NCBI GenBank assembly: GCA_016177775.1
Contig: JACOUQ010000003.1
Coordinates: 62,001 to 126,000 of the forward strand
Direction: 5' to 3'
DNA: 64,000 nucleotides
From: Geobacter sp.
Lineage (GTDB): Bacteria; Desulfobacterota; Desulfuromonadia; Geobacterales; Geobacteraceae
Shown: piece by piece, positions 33,611 to 42,039 of the stretch
Layout: each line of letters starts with the position of its first letter
How positions within the stretch are numbered: position 1 is the stretch's first letter
Made by a program: the position numbers and the translations under genes
The notes under the pieces: model-generated
The model's database searches: none
What the model saw: only the letters and a program-made list of their open reading frames with translations
What the model was told of the DNA's origin: nothing

Positions 33611-33952
33611 TCAATACCCATAATCCAGGCTCTCGATCCTGGTCACTCTTCCGTTTTCCAGGAGCACTTGGTGCTGGAACTGATCCGGGCCGAAATTGAA
33701 AGTCCAGTCATCAATGGTGACGACAGTAACCGTTCGTTCACGGGTGCCCTTCGGTCCTTCCTCTATCTTTTTCTGCTCGCGTTGAGTCGCGAACGCAGGC
33801 TGGCCGCATTTGCTTATCACCTCGCCTGCCGTGTCCCCGATGGAAACAATGCCTTCATTGCACCTCATGGTGCCGGTTTCGCTTGCGAACCCAGAGGACT
33901 GTATTGCAAGCAGGAGCAAGACCATCGGAACGATACGCAACATTGTTTTCAT
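33611..33952 (-). CDS. DUF2845 domain protein, secreted
   Basis: A 113-residue protein with a signal peptide (IVPMVLLLLAIQSSGFA). The mature part has MRCNEGIVSIGDTAGEVISK, CGQPAFATQRE and WTFNFGPDQFQHQVLLENG, the standard DUF2845 layout with two conserved cysteines. The role in the periplasm is unknown. I use the ATG at 33952 with CAGGGGGAAAT before it; it overlaps the methyltransferase stop by four bases. Confidence 0.82.
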   Translation of the reverse strand: MKTMLRIVPMVLLLLAIQSSGFASETGTMRCNEGIVSIGDTAGEVISKCGQPAFATQREQKKIEEGPKGTRERTVTVVTIDDWTFNFGPDQFQHQVLLENGRVTRIESLDYGY

Positions 33953-34656
33953 ATTTCCCCCTGTTGATAGACGGCTTCCCTTTCTTTGCATCCACAAAAC
34001 ACCACAAAACTCTTGTCCTGGAAAACGCAATCAACTCGTGCGAAGCCCGCTGCCGTATGGCCGGCAAGCTGGACCTCCAGGGTAGACATCCGGTCTTCCC
34101 GCATCCGCTCCAGTGCCCCTGCCAGGTCAGTTTCGGACACGCCGCGCTCCTTCACTTCCCGGAGCCACGATTCCCGAAAGACGCGCTCCTCTTCCGCTGT
34201 TTTACCAAGGACCTGGTCGGCATTCACGAACATACCCCCGGGGATCAGGACCGTGAGAACCTCCCTGAACAGCCGGAGCTTCTCCGCCTTTTCAAGATGA
34301 TGTATCGACAAGGCTGAGACCACGGCATGAAACGGACCCTTCGGAAGCTCCCGTGCGTAATCGCCCACGACATACCTGAACTGCACGGGAAAGGCACTGA
34401 AGCGGTCCTTGGCAACATCGAGCATCTCGCCTGATGCATCTACGAGGGTGAATCTCGCATCAGGGAAGGCATCCAGGATAAAGGCAGATAAAAGGCCTGT
34501 TCCGGCCCCAAGGTCCAGCACCTCGATCTGATTCGTTCCAGCAAAGGAGAGCGTCTTGACCGCCGCGGAGTAAAATTCATCGAAGCACGGGATGAGCTGG
34601 CGGCGGGAACGGTCATAGTGACTTGCCCATTTGCTGAACGCTGATGGTGCAATCAT
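33949..34656 (-). CDS. SAM-dependent methyltransferase
   Basis: A 235-residue class I methyltransferase. The start AFSKWASHYDRSRRQLIP is common in this group; VLDLGAGTGLLSAFIL is motif I, FTLVDASGEML the acidic loop, FHAVVSALSIHHLE motif IV and IPGGMFVNADQVLG the next strand. The substrate is unknown. The ATG follows AAGGGGCTTACG. It is coupled to the DUF2845 gene by an ATGA overlap. Confidence 0.85.
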   Translation of the reverse strand: MIAPSAFSKWASHYDRSRRQLIPCFDEFYSAAVKTLSFAGTNQIEVLDLGAGTGLLSAFILDAFPDARFTLVDASGEMLDVAKDRFSAFPVQFRYVVGDYARELPKGPFHAVVSALSIHHLEKAEKLRLFREVLTVLIPGGMFVNADQVLGKTAEEERVFRESWLREVKERGVSETDLAGALERMREDRMSTLEVQLAGHTAAGFARVDCVFQDKSFVVFCGCKEREAVYQQGEI

Positions 34657-34764
34657 CGTAAGCCCCTTTACTTTCCTGTCGTTAGCATTGCCTTACGCTG
34701 CGCATCCTCCATGCAGATTCCTCCTTAGAAGTCGGTATATGAGTCGCCCTGTACCGGAAGATGC

Positions 34765-35136
34765 TCATCGATCAGCATTTTTACCCGTTCTCCATTCATC
34801 AGCAGACAAACATTGATCAACATATTTGCCCGGATACCTTGCCCAGCAGTCCTTTTTCTTCTCGGCAGACACAAGGTTGGAGATTCCTGCCACAGCCCCT
34901 TCCAGGATCAGCATATACCACCCGTTTTCCGATGCCTTGTTATCACCCTTTTTCCGCTCGGCAGGCAGTGGAGTCGAGAAGTAGTCTGGGTTCCGAGACA
35001 ATAAGCGTTGAGGAAGCTGCGACATTATCGCCGGAAGGGCTTTATCCGCATCCTGTGCGAAACAGATCGGCAAAGGCAGAAAACACATGACAATACTGAA
35101 AAGAGTGATTTTTCTGGTTTTTGTCCGTTTGTGCAT
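34765..35136 (-). CDS. Hypothetical secreted protein
   Basis: A 123-residue protein with a signal peptide (ITLFSIVMCFLPLPICFAQD) and a small mature domain that contains ENGWYMLILEGAVAGISNLV and DCWARYPGKYVDQCLS, with two cysteines that could pair. I do not recognise a family. The gene is AT-richer than its neighbours and has only a weak ribosome site (GAGA). Confidence 0.5.
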   Translation of the reverse strand: MHKRTKTRKITLFSIVMCFLPLPICFAQDADKALPAIMSQLPQRLLSRNPDYFSTPLPAERKKGDNKASENGWYMLILEGAVAGISNLVSAEKKKDCWARYPGKYVDQCLSADEWRTGKNADR

Positions 35137-35366
35137 TCAATTCTCTCGTTTTTCCCGCAAAAATGAGTTGACTTCACATCCAGAGTTTCTGTATGGAAGT
35201 CCCTTCTTTCCCGTTGCTCCTCCGTCGGTAGAGCCTGAATTTCTGAAATCATTGACTCTCCCTTGTTGTGGATAACGACATGAAATAAATGCGAATCCTC
35301 CAACGGACATTGGCTGCCCATGTTTGCACATATCTTACAAAGGGCTCAGACTGTGCCATTTGCGGC

Positions 35367-36083
35367 TTAACAATCTGCCAATATCTGGTGAAATCTCTGG
35401 TTGATGGCTTGCATATAACTCTCAAGCGGTAAAAGTTCACGGCTGACGGTCTTCAAGGTCTCGGGAGAAATCTTTCCATCCATAATGAGTTGGCGACCAG
35501 ATTCTCTCGCTGCCTCGAATACATCCTCTATTGGCATGCCCAGCTCAATGCCACTCTTAAGTGCACCTCCATGAGGCCGCAGCAGTGCCCCAGCAAATGT
35601 TCTAGCCGCATGCCTGCATACTCCCTGGATGTGTGCAAGCAACGGGTCAAAATTGTCCATCTCCCATAAGCCGCAAGTGGAAACCAGCACGAGTTGACCG
35701 CTCTTGATCCCTTCGCGTATGGGATGGCGACAATGACCATCACGTAACTCGATAAATGGGTGCACCAGCGGGATTATGCGGTCGAGCAGATTTTTCAACG
35801 GTCCTGAGACACCGTCCACATAAACCGGAGTGGCGAGCACCCATATGTCCGCCTCAGAAAGTCTGGAAAGGAGCATATGCATGTCGTCCTCCAGGTAACA
35901 GCAGCCTGGTGTCTTGAACCAACAGTTAAAATCACTCAGACAGGGATGAATATTCAGCTTGTTCGTGTATACAAGTTCGACTTGTGCCCCACACTCTTTC
36001 ATCCCTTCCAGAAAATGTTCGAGCATTAAAGCTGTGTTGCCCTCGCCCATTCTAGGGCTGCCATTGATGGCCACAACTTTCAT
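35367..36083 (-). CDS. Flavodoxin-like NAD(P)H-dependent FMN reductase
   Basis: A 238-residue flavoprotein: VVAINGSPRMGEGNTALMLE is the phosphate loop, WFKTPGCCYLEDDM a cysteine pair typical of the iron-sulfur-flavoprotein-like reductases, and LATPVYVDGVSGPLKNLLDR the flavin ring contact. It probably reduces flavin or quinone-like compounds. I take the ATG at 36083, nine bases behind GGAGG. The gap upstream (36084-36321) has no gene. Confidence 0.82.
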   Translation of the reverse strand: MKVVAINGSPRMGEGNTALMLEHFLEGMKECGAQVELVYTNKLNIHPCLSDFNCWFKTPGCCYLEDDMHMLLSRLSEADIWVLATPVYVDGVSGPLKNLLDRIIPLVHPFIELRDGHCRHPIREGIKSGQLVLVSTCGLWEMDNFDPLLAHIQGVCRHAARTFAGALLRPHGGALKSGIELGMPIEDVFEAARESGRQLIMDGKISPETLKTVSRELLPLESYMQAINQRFHQILADC

Positions 36084-36321
36084 CAAAATGTTCCTCCCTG
36101 ATTAACTTGCATTGTCCCTGCTGTCCCAATCTGTCGCGCCAGATCCGGCATTTGCTCATTTGGGGTCGGACCAAGCTAAGCACTTGATATTGTAGTAAAT
36201 AGTCGAAAAAGGGCCGAATCTTCCGCTTAGAACCATGTTTTTGACGCAAAAAATGGGCATTTAAGAATGGGGTGAGTAGCAATAAATAGATCTGTCCCGG
36301 ATTCTGCGGGAACTCGCGAGT

Positions 36322-36345
36322 AAAAAAAACCGTGTTCGCACATGG
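36322..36345 (-). terminator. Terminator of the octaheme cytochrome gene
   Basis: On the minus strand CCATGTGCGAACACGG can fold with a GTG/CAC stem and CC/GG closure around a two-base bulge, followed by eight T. It lies 31 bases behind the stop of the cytochrome gene. Confidence 0.5.
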
Positions 36346-36375
36346 CCTTTCTCTGCGATTACACCTCCATCTCTC

Positions 36376-37755
36376 CTACCACTCCTCATTTTCCTTCTGC
36401 TTCTTCACGTTGTAGTCAAAATAGATCGCGGGGCTTGTCAGTTTGGCGGTTTCCTCGTCTGTGTAGCCGAGTGCCTTGAGGTTCAGCACGCCGTTCGGCG
36501 CATGGCAGTTCTCGCAGGAGAGCGCCTTTGCCTTGGTGACCAGGTGGCTGCTGGCGAAGTAGATGGTCTGCCACCCGGGGACCGGCTGATAGCTTTTGAT
36601 GCCAAGAGTTTTAGCGGCCGAGGCCACACCGGCCAAGGTGTCGCCGGTAGCCATCGGCTGGGCGAAGTCCATCGACAGGAGCTTGCCGCCCAACTTGTTG
36701 TAGAACGCCTTCGCCTGGTAGATCTTGAACGGGTAGATCTTGCTCTTCTTGTCCTTCCTGTCCCCCTTGGGCCCTATGAAGTGGGGTGTGTTGGCGACGG
36801 TTCCGTTGAACCAGGCATAGACGGGCATCGTCTCGTTGGCTTCTTTATTGAGGGTGGTCGGCTCATAGAAGCCGTCGGCACCCTTGGACCATACGGTGAA
36901 GTCCTTGGAGAAAGCGCCGCCGGTCCGAGGTATGTGGCAGGTCTGGCAGGCGATCCGCGCCGTATGCTTGTTAAGGGAGGCATCCTTGTGGGGCTTCTGG
37001 CCGTGGCAATCCAGGCAGGAGACCCGCACCCCGTCGTTGGCCCAGTTGTTCGGGTCGAAGCCGGTCGGGATCTTGTGGTCCTTCGCCTTGTGGCAGTCGG
37101 CGCAGACCATCCCTTTGGCGGCATGGACATCGTTTTCCTTGGAGAAGACGAAGCCCCGCTTGATGTAGGCCCCTCCCCCTGCCGTCTCATGGCAGGTCAT
37201 GCAGTTCTTTACCGACGGCTTGCCGACCGCCAGGGCCGCCTTCACGCTTCTGTCCTGCCCCATGACGACTGCGTCCTTGTCGTTCTTCATCGGTTTGCGC
37301 TTGCTGTAGTCATATTCGGAGGAGTGGCAGACAAGGCAATCGATGGAGGCTTCGGCAGCGGGGCCGGTGCTTCCCACGCCGTGGAGCTGGTCACCGGGAT
37401 CGCCGGGATGACAGGTATTGCAGCCGGTGAGCTTCGTCTTGCCGGCAGCGTTTTTGGGGGTCTCCTTCAGGTTGTTCACGATGTCGTTGCCGTTGCAGAA
37501 GGTGTAGATCCGGTTCTTCATTCCGTATTCCGCGGCGGGGTCCACGTTGTCCACGTTGGTCACCTTGGAAGCATGCTTCCAGTGCACGGTGTCGAGGAAT
37601 TTTTTCGCCGTACCGGGATGGCACTCCTCGCAGGTGGAAGGGCCGTTGTAGCCGTTTTTTTCCATGTACTCCTTTCCCGGATGCTCTGCTGCGACTGCGG
37701 CAGAGGCCAGGAGCGCGACGGTGGGGACCAGCAGGGTGAAGCGTTTAGTTCTCAT
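36376..37755 (-). CDS. Octaheme c-type cytochrome, tetrathionate reductase (OTR) family
   Basis: A secreted 459-residue cytochrome with a signal peptide (FTLLVPTVALLASAAVAAE) and eight CxxCH haem sites in order: CEECH, CNTCH, CLVCH, CMTCH, CADCH, CLDCH, CQTCH and CENCH. The number, the spacing and the end SPAIYFDYNVKKQKENEEW match the octaheme tetrathionate reductase family, which reduces tetrathionate, nitrite or hydroxylamine in the periplasm. I use the ATG at 37755 behind GAGGTGCCGCTTC. It stands alone, between an FMN reductase and the ATC-hydrolase-like gene. Confidence 0.9.
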   Translation of the reverse strand: MRTKRFTLLVPTVALLASAAVAAEHPGKEYMEKNGYNGPSTCEECHPGTAKKFLDTVHWKHASKVTNVDNVDPAAEYGMKNRIYTFCNGNDIVNNLKETPKNAAGKTKLTGCNTCHPGDPGDQLHGVGSTGPAAEASIDCLVCHSSEYDYSKRKPMKNDKDAVVMGQDRSVKAALAVGKPSVKNCMTCHETAGGGAYIKRGFVFSKENDVHAAKGMVCADCHKAKDHKIPTGFDPNNWANDGVRVSCLDCHGQKPHKDASLNKHTARIACQTCHIPRTGGAFSKDFTVWSKGADGFYEPTTLNKEANETMPVYAWFNGTVANTPHFIGPKGDRKDKKSKIYPFKIYQAKAFYNKLGGKLLSMDFAQPMATGDTLAGVASAAKTLGIKSYQPVPGWQTIYFASSHLVTKAKALSCENCHAPNGVLNLKALGYTDEETAKLTSPAIYFDYNVKKQKENEEW

Positions 37756-37788
37756 GAAGCGGCACCTCATCATTCTTCTCATTCAAGA

Positions 37789-38286
37789 TCATTTTTTGGT
37801 TTCAAATATCCATTCGCAGTACTGATCACCTCGGTGCATCTGCTTTCCGTGTTTCATTGTGACGTTTGGATTGAGGCTTTTCACAAATTCATTCCAGAAA
37901 GCGGTATCGCATGCAGACAAAAGATCATGGGATATTCCAAATTCGTTCATTCTATTTTTCCATGGGCACTCGATAACCTTCATGACAGTTCTATTCTCAC
38001 TTGCTTCAACCTCTTCAATCTTGTACTCCGGACCCATGGCGCACATACATAGTGTTACACCGGCTTCGCCGACCAACTTGGCATTATCCAGCTTCATGTC
38101 CATCGATTGAACTACGCTCGCAGACCCTTGTCCAATTAGCGTCCAAATTTGGTGAATTATCTCGACATATTTCTCTTTCCCGACAGCTCTGTATAATGCA
38201 TCGAGATGGGCAGATAATGCACCCGTCAAAGCCTGCGTTGCCAGTGCCCATTTTGTTTCTAAAGGAATTTGGTTGACTTCGATCAT
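37789..38286 (-). CDS. L-2-amino-thiazoline-4-carboxylate hydrolase-like protein
   Basis: A 165-residue protein whose second half has VIECPWKNRMNEFGISHDLL, ACDTAFWNEFVKSLNP and GKQMHRGDQYCEWIFE. These are the conserved Cys, GI..DLLSAC, LNP and GDxxCEW blocks of the ATC-hydrolase-like family. The name comes from a cysteine-synthesis enzyme, but most members are uncharacterised. It is divergent from the LysR gene, which probably regulates it. The gene is AT-rich. Confidence 0.72.
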   Translation of the reverse strand: MIEVNQIPLETKWALATQALTGALSAHLDALYRAVGKEKYVEIIHQIWTLIGQGSASVVQSMDMKLDNAKLVGEAGVTLCMCAMGPEYKIEEVEASENRTVMKVIECPWKNRMNEFGISHDLLSACDTAFWNEFVKSLNPNVTMKHGKQMHRGDQYCEWIFETKK

Positions 38287-38386
38287 CGTGTTTTCCTCCC
38301 TTTAATTTTTATGTGCTCACTCCAACCACAGGGAAAAGCTATTGACAGTGAGGTGGCCGGGGTTGGAACTGAAAACAAAAATACGT

Positions 38387-38422
38387 TATCAAATATTTTG
38401 CGTCAAACGATACTTTTTGATA
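38387..38422. promoter_or_regulatory. Predicted LysR binding site
   Basis: TATCAAA and TTTGATA, 22 bases apart, form an inverted repeat in the 170-base gap between the LysR gene and the divergent ATC-hydrolase-like gene. The position and symmetry fit a LysR-type regulatory site. Confidence 0.4.
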
Positions 38423-38456
38423 GGATAAATCGAAAATATTGAACGGAGAAGGCCTA

Positions 38457-39425
38457 ATGGAATTACGACAACTTAAAACTTTTCAAATGGTGGCTAAATT
38501 GATGAGTTTTAAACGGGCTGCTGAAGCTCTGAATTATGCTCAATCTACGGTTTCAACTCAGATCAAACTCCTTGAGGAAGAATTCGGTGTGCCGCTTTTT
38601 AATCGATTGGGCACACGTATTTGTCTTACCGAAACGGGGCAGATGTTGATGCGTTATTCTCAGAAAATGCTCGATTTCGAGAAAGAAACACTGGCAAGAG
38701 TATCGGGATGGGAAGAACCCCAGGGCTCAATATCAATTCGTATCCCGCAAAGCATTAGCACTTACGTTTTGCCATCCGTTTTGAGTAAATTCCAGTCCAG
38801 CTTTCCAAAGGTCGGATTTGACATCAGCACCTGCGCCTACGACACTTTAGTATACGAACTGCAAACCGGAATTACAGATGTAGCATTTTTGCTCACTGAC
38901 TCTATTCCTTATTTAGAACTAGAAGCGGAAGTATTAAGGATTGAACCCCTTGTTATCATTTCAAGTCCGGATCACCCTTTGGCCAAAAAATCTGCTATAG
39001 ATTTGCGAGATTTGATTGGTCAGTCAATCCTTCTACCGAAACACGATTGCATGTATAAAATGGTATTTGAGAATACATTAAATGAGGAAAAAGTTGACCC
39101 TGTAGTGTTCCTGGAAATAAATAGCATAGAAGCCATCAAGCAATGCGTTTTAAAAGGAGTTGGCGTGGCAATGATTCCTATGATGGCGATCAGGCAAGAA
39201 ATAGAAGAAAAAAAGTTGGCGATTTTACCATGGCCGCAAGGAAAATTGGAAACAGCAATATTGATGATCTGGCACAAGAGTAAGTGGCTTTCTCCGGCGT
39301 TGCAATCTTTTATGGATACGGTCAGGGTGGAATTCAAATCCACGAGCCGCAGCCCATCGGCAGCGCTCGTCCCGAACGAGCGGCCAACCCCTCCGCACCA
39401 GGTTCTCCATGATGAGTTGCCGTGA
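38457..39425 (+). CDS. LysR family transcriptional regulator, C-terminus replaced
   Basis: A 322-residue LysR regulator: ELRQLKTFQMVAKLMSFKRA and YAQSTVSTQIKLLEEEFGVP are the DNA-binding domain, and the effector domain runs to about SPALQSFMDTVRVEF. The last 25 or so residues (STSRSPSAALVPNERP and on) are not LysR-like. They are read from the opposite strand of an AraC gene fragment that starts here. The body is AT-rich and the tail GC-rich, which marks the junction. The ATG has GGAGAAGG before it. Confidence 0.85.
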   Translation: MELRQLKTFQMVAKLMSFKRAAEALNYAQSTVSTQIKLLEEEFGVPLFNRLGTRICLTETGQMLMRYSQKMLDFEKETLARVSGWEEPQGSISIRIPQSISTYVLPSVLSKFQSSFPKVGFDISTCAYDTLVYELQTGITDVAFLLTDSIPYLELEAEVLRIEPLVIISSPDHPLAKKSAIDLRDLIGQSILLPKHDCMYKMVFENTLNEEKVDPVVFLEINSIEAIKQCVLKGVGVAMIPMMAIRQEIEEKKLAILPWPQGKLETAILMIWHKSKWLSPALQSFMDTVRVEFKSTSRSPSAALVPNERPTPPHQVLHDELP

Positions 39426-39478
39426 CGCCAGGTCGGGACATGAGTGGAAGCGCTCCCCCAGGGAGGCAACTCTTTTTC
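39362..39478 (-). pseudogene. Fragment of an AraC-type regulator
   Basis: The minus strand reads VASLGERFHSCPDLASRQLI then MENLVRRGWPLVRDERC. This matches VDSLADRLHSLSPASRQAVM then EGLVRGAAPLVRDERC in the AraC protein at 19772-20566. Only this middle piece remains, and both ends are lost. It overlaps the end of the LysR gene in the antisense direction. Confidence 0.75.
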
Positions 39479-39489
39479 CCCTCCGTTAA

Positions 39490-40011
39490 TCACACTTTCG
39501 CCAGAAACCGCGCAACCGCCTCCCCGTGCCTGGCAACATACCCACAGCTCGGCTCCGCGCCGCACTTCCGACATTTCAGGTCATAGGCGGAGTTTATGGT
39601 TCCGCACCGGGAACAGCTGTAGCGCTCCCGGACTTCCCGGAGCCACTGGTCATGGCCGACCGCATTGATCCGCTCTAGGTCGTCCCACAACTCGATCCGA
39701 TGGGGCATTTCCGTCTGAAACTCCTTCAGGTGCCCGCAGGGATACTCAGCACACTCGCTGCAGAAGTCGATGCCCCGTCCGGCGGCGCAGGCAGACATCT
39801 TGCAGTTCTCGCAGTGCGGAAACCTCTTCTCCGACCGGCATCCGTAACATTTGGCGGCCTCCTCCGAAAACCCGAATCGCGCCGCGAGTCTCGTGAGCCG
39901 TTCAGGGTCTTCCGTGGTGCCGATGTACAAGGAGCATGCCCCACAGTAAAGGCCGCATACTGCTGCGTGTTTCTTGTCCATCCGGCCGGTTTGCTTTTCT
40001 TCCTTCTTCAT
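39490..40011 (-). CDS. DUF3795 cysteine-rich protein with zinc ribbon (module 2)
   Basis: A 173-residue DUF3795 protein: CGLYCGACSLYIG, CYGCRSEKRFPHCENCKMSAC and FCSECAEYPCGHLKEF. Unlike module 1 it also has a C-terminal zinc ribbon (YSCSRCGTINSAYDLKCRKCG). The ATG follows GGAGGCACC and lies about 34 bases behind the predicted ECF promoter. It is directly downstream of the second sigma gene. Confidence 0.82.
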   Translation of the reverse strand: MKKEEKQTGRMDKKHAAVCGLYCGACSLYIGTTEDPERLTRLAARFGFSEEAAKCYGCRSEKRFPHCENCKMSACAAGRGIDFCSECAEYPCGHLKEFQTEMPHRIELWDDLERINAVGHDQWLREVRERYSCSRCGTINSAYDLKCRKCGAEPSCGYVARHGEAVARFLAKV

Positions 40012-40044
40012 GGTGCCTCCTCGCTGTCATTATGGTTCTCTCGG

Positions 40045-40073
40045 TTAGACTGCGTTCGAGGCAAAAGGTTACA
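40045..40073 (-). promoter_or_regulatory. Predicted ECF sigma promoter 2
   Basis: TGTAACC, 16 bases, GTCTAA on the minus strand, with the extended elements TGTAACCTTTTGC and GTCTAACCGA. It is the same as at 21938-21966, although the bases between the elements differ. It lies between the sigma gene and the DUF3795 gene. Confidence 0.65.
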
Positions 40074-40078
40074 ACGGC

Positions 40079-40861
40079 TCAGAAAAAAATTTTCCACTCC
40101 CTGTCCTGTATCCCTTCCCTGACCCTTTGCGCAAAGGATTCGTCAGCCGTTTCCCGGTGAAGGTCCTGATAGATATCCCGCAGCGCTTTCAGTTCGGTGA
40201 CTTCTTCCTTGGACTGAACGGTTGTCTTCGGGGAGGGGTTGGTTAACGCATCTCTCAATATCCACCCTTGCGCCAAGCCGAATCGGACCCATTGCTTGCA
40301 GTTGCACGGATTTGATTCCTTGATCAACTGACATCTGTCTTCCATGTATCCGAACCATCTCTGTTTGGCACGGTGGAGGGTGGTCTTGACCGAGCCAACG
40401 GAGCAGTCAAGTATTTCGGCGACGAGTTTGTGGGGAAGGCCCAGGGTGATCGCCAGACAGAAAACCTTGCGCTGTTCTACCGGCAGGCATTCGGTCATGG
40501 CATGCAGGCACTTGACCCGTGCCTGGCTGGCGAAGAGTTCGGTTTCCGGGTCGTTTGCGGGATCGGGGTCGATGATGTCGTCAAGAGAATAGCCCAGATC
40601 CTCGGTAAGCGCCTGGACCGGAAACTTGGCTCTCTGCTTCAAGTAATCATTGGCCACGTTGAGGGTAATTCGGTATATCCAGGTGAAAAAGGAGCTCTCT
40701 TCGCGAAACGCATCGTAGGAACGAAAAGCCCGGAAGAATGTCTCCTGGGTTATCTCTTCGGCGTCTTGCCCATTGCCGGTGAGCCCCAGAGCAAGTTTGT
40801 ACACCTTTTCATGGTTGTCGCGGTACAGTTGGTCAAATAGTTCCGTAAGTTTATCGGACAT
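40079..40861 (-). CDS. ECF RNA polymerase sigma factor (module 2)
   Basis: A 260-residue paralogue of the sigma factor at 21974. DAEEITQETFFRAFRSYDAF and FFTWIYRITLNVANDYLKQR are region 2; LPVEQRKVFCLAITLGLPH and VAEILDCSVGSVKTTLHRAK are region 4. A C-terminal extension has SNPCNCKQWVRFG and LKALRDIYQDLHRE. Both copies keep the CxCxQW motif, which suggests a conserved sensing or structural role. I use the ATG at 40861 (AAGGTG eight bases upstream). No anti-sigma gene is next to it. Confidence 0.87.
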   Translation of the reverse strand: MSDKLTELFDQLYRDNHEKVYKLALGLTGNGQDAEEITQETFFRAFRSYDAFREESSFFTWIYRITLNVANDYLKQRAKFPVQALTEDLGYSLDDIIDPDPANDPETELFASQARVKCLHAMTECLPVEQRKVFCLAITLGLPHKLVAEILDCSVGSVKTTLHRAKQRWFGYMEDRCQLIKESNPCNCKQWVRFGLAQGWILRDALTNPSPKTTVQSKEEVTELKALRDIYQDLHRETADESFAQRVREGIQDREWKIFF

Positions 40862-41037
40862 GGGCATCACCTTATGGAGCGATAATCATAGGTTCGTTAC
40901 AAGGAAGGAAAATGGCGCGCAAGGTTAAGCAATACTCATAAAACCAACAAGCGTCATTGTCAAGGAATATATTCATGTTTTTGAATATTTAAACCGAAAC
41001 GTCATTTTCCTCAGTTGAATCCCGGTTGCGCGGGTCT

Positions 41038-41955
41038 TTACTCGACCACCGCGCATGCAAAGTGCGCGTGCTCACAGGCACGGTAGTGGTCTGTCCTTCC
41101 CAGGAAGAAGCGCGCATGGATGTCGAACGGGCTCAAGTCATCGCGGAGGCGCAGGCCGAGAGGAGCGAGCTCCGCTTCGATGGTTAAAGGGTCGAAGCCT
41201 GTCTGCATCGGCTCCCCAAGCTCACGCACGGAGCGGAGCATCAAAAGGACACGGGGGGCTGCCTTCCAGGGTAGAAATGCGTCGCAATCGAGATAGTCGA
41301 AGACGACCATACTCCCTGAAGGGGCGATAGCGGCGATCTCCCGCAGGGTGGCGAGCACCGTGTCGCGAGGGAGGTAATAGGTGACCCCCAGCCAACTGAA
41401 GAAGGTGAGCGCGTGGGGATCATACGATGAGGCGGCAAGTGCCGCTCCCAGACTTTGCCGGGTGAAATCGACCGGGACGAACTTCAGTCCCGGCGGCATG
41501 TCCCACCCGAGATCGGCAAGCCTGCGGAGCTTGTGGGCTTGGGTTGCGGGGTGGTCCACCTCGAACAGCCGCAGTCTTCTGGCCAGATCGGGGCGGCGGA
41601 AGGGGCAGGTATCCATACCCGCCCCGAGGATCACGTACTGCCTGACCCCCTCCCCTGCCGCTTCTTCAAGAGACTCCTCCGCATAGCGCGCCCTGGCGAG
41701 GACGATGGGAGGGGCGGCTCCCGTCTGCATCATCCACGCGAGGGCGGCCCCAGTATCTGGGAATGACGCGGCGCCTACCGGGTTGAACCGGCGCAGGAAG
41801 GTCATCATCAAATCCTCGACGGCGCTTCGCTCCTCCCCGCTCAGGAGATGATGGGCAAGAAAATCGTCAAAGATCGTCGGTCTGTCGTGCGCGGCATGGT
41901 AGCCGCGGGTATAGGCGGTCATCAATGCGGTGCGGCTCGCCCGGTTCTCTTCCAT
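41038..41955 (-). CDS. Leucine-carboxyl/O-methyltransferase family protein
   Basis: A 305-residue protein of the LCMT/TIGR00027 family. The N-terminus has NRASRTALMTAYTRGYH and FDDFLAHHLL; the core has QYVILGAGMDTCPFR, LFEVDHPATQAHK, FFSWLGVTYYLPRD and GSMVVFDYLD. These enzymes methylate carboxyl or hydroxyl groups, often in secondary metabolism. The ATG at 41955 follows GAGGGGGCGCGTG. It is downstream of the small lipoprotein gene. Confidence 0.82.
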   Translation of the reverse strand: MEENRASRTALMTAYTRGYHAAHDRPTIFDDFLAHHLLSGEERSAVEDLMMTFLRRFNPVGAASFPDTGAALAWMMQTGAAPPIVLARARYAEESLEEAAGEGVRQYVILGAGMDTCPFRRPDLARRLRLFEVDHPATQAHKLRRLADLGWDMPPGLKFVPVDFTRQSLGAALAASSYDPHALTFFSWLGVTYYLPRDTVLATLREIAAIAPSGSMVVFDYLDCDAFLPWKAAPRVLLMLRSVRELGEPMQTGFDPLTIEAELAPLGLRLRDDLSPFDIHARFFLGRTDHYRACEHAHFACAVVE

Positions 41956-42039
41956 CACGCGCCCCCTCTCTCTGTCGCTGGTATTGACGGGAAGAGCGGG
42001 CCGCGTGCACACGGCCCGCTCTTCACATTGAACAATCTC

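Noticed and set aside
35025..35321. Open frame with a start like small antitoxins (MISEIQALPTEEQ)
   Set aside because: It overlaps the signal peptide of the secreted protein, the similarity is only to about ten residues and no toxin gene is adjacent.
2503..36086. The run of small mixed genes in one direction as an integron cassette array
   Set aside because: Many genes overlap or lie only a few bases apart, so there is no room for attC sites. Isolated GTTRRRY/RYYYAAC-like heptamers (for example near 7790 and 33535) have no partner sites, and no integrase gene is present.
36052..36282. Open frame of 76 codons between the FMN reductase and the cytochrome gene
   Set aside because: It overlaps the reductase start, has no ribosome site and shows no recognisable motif.
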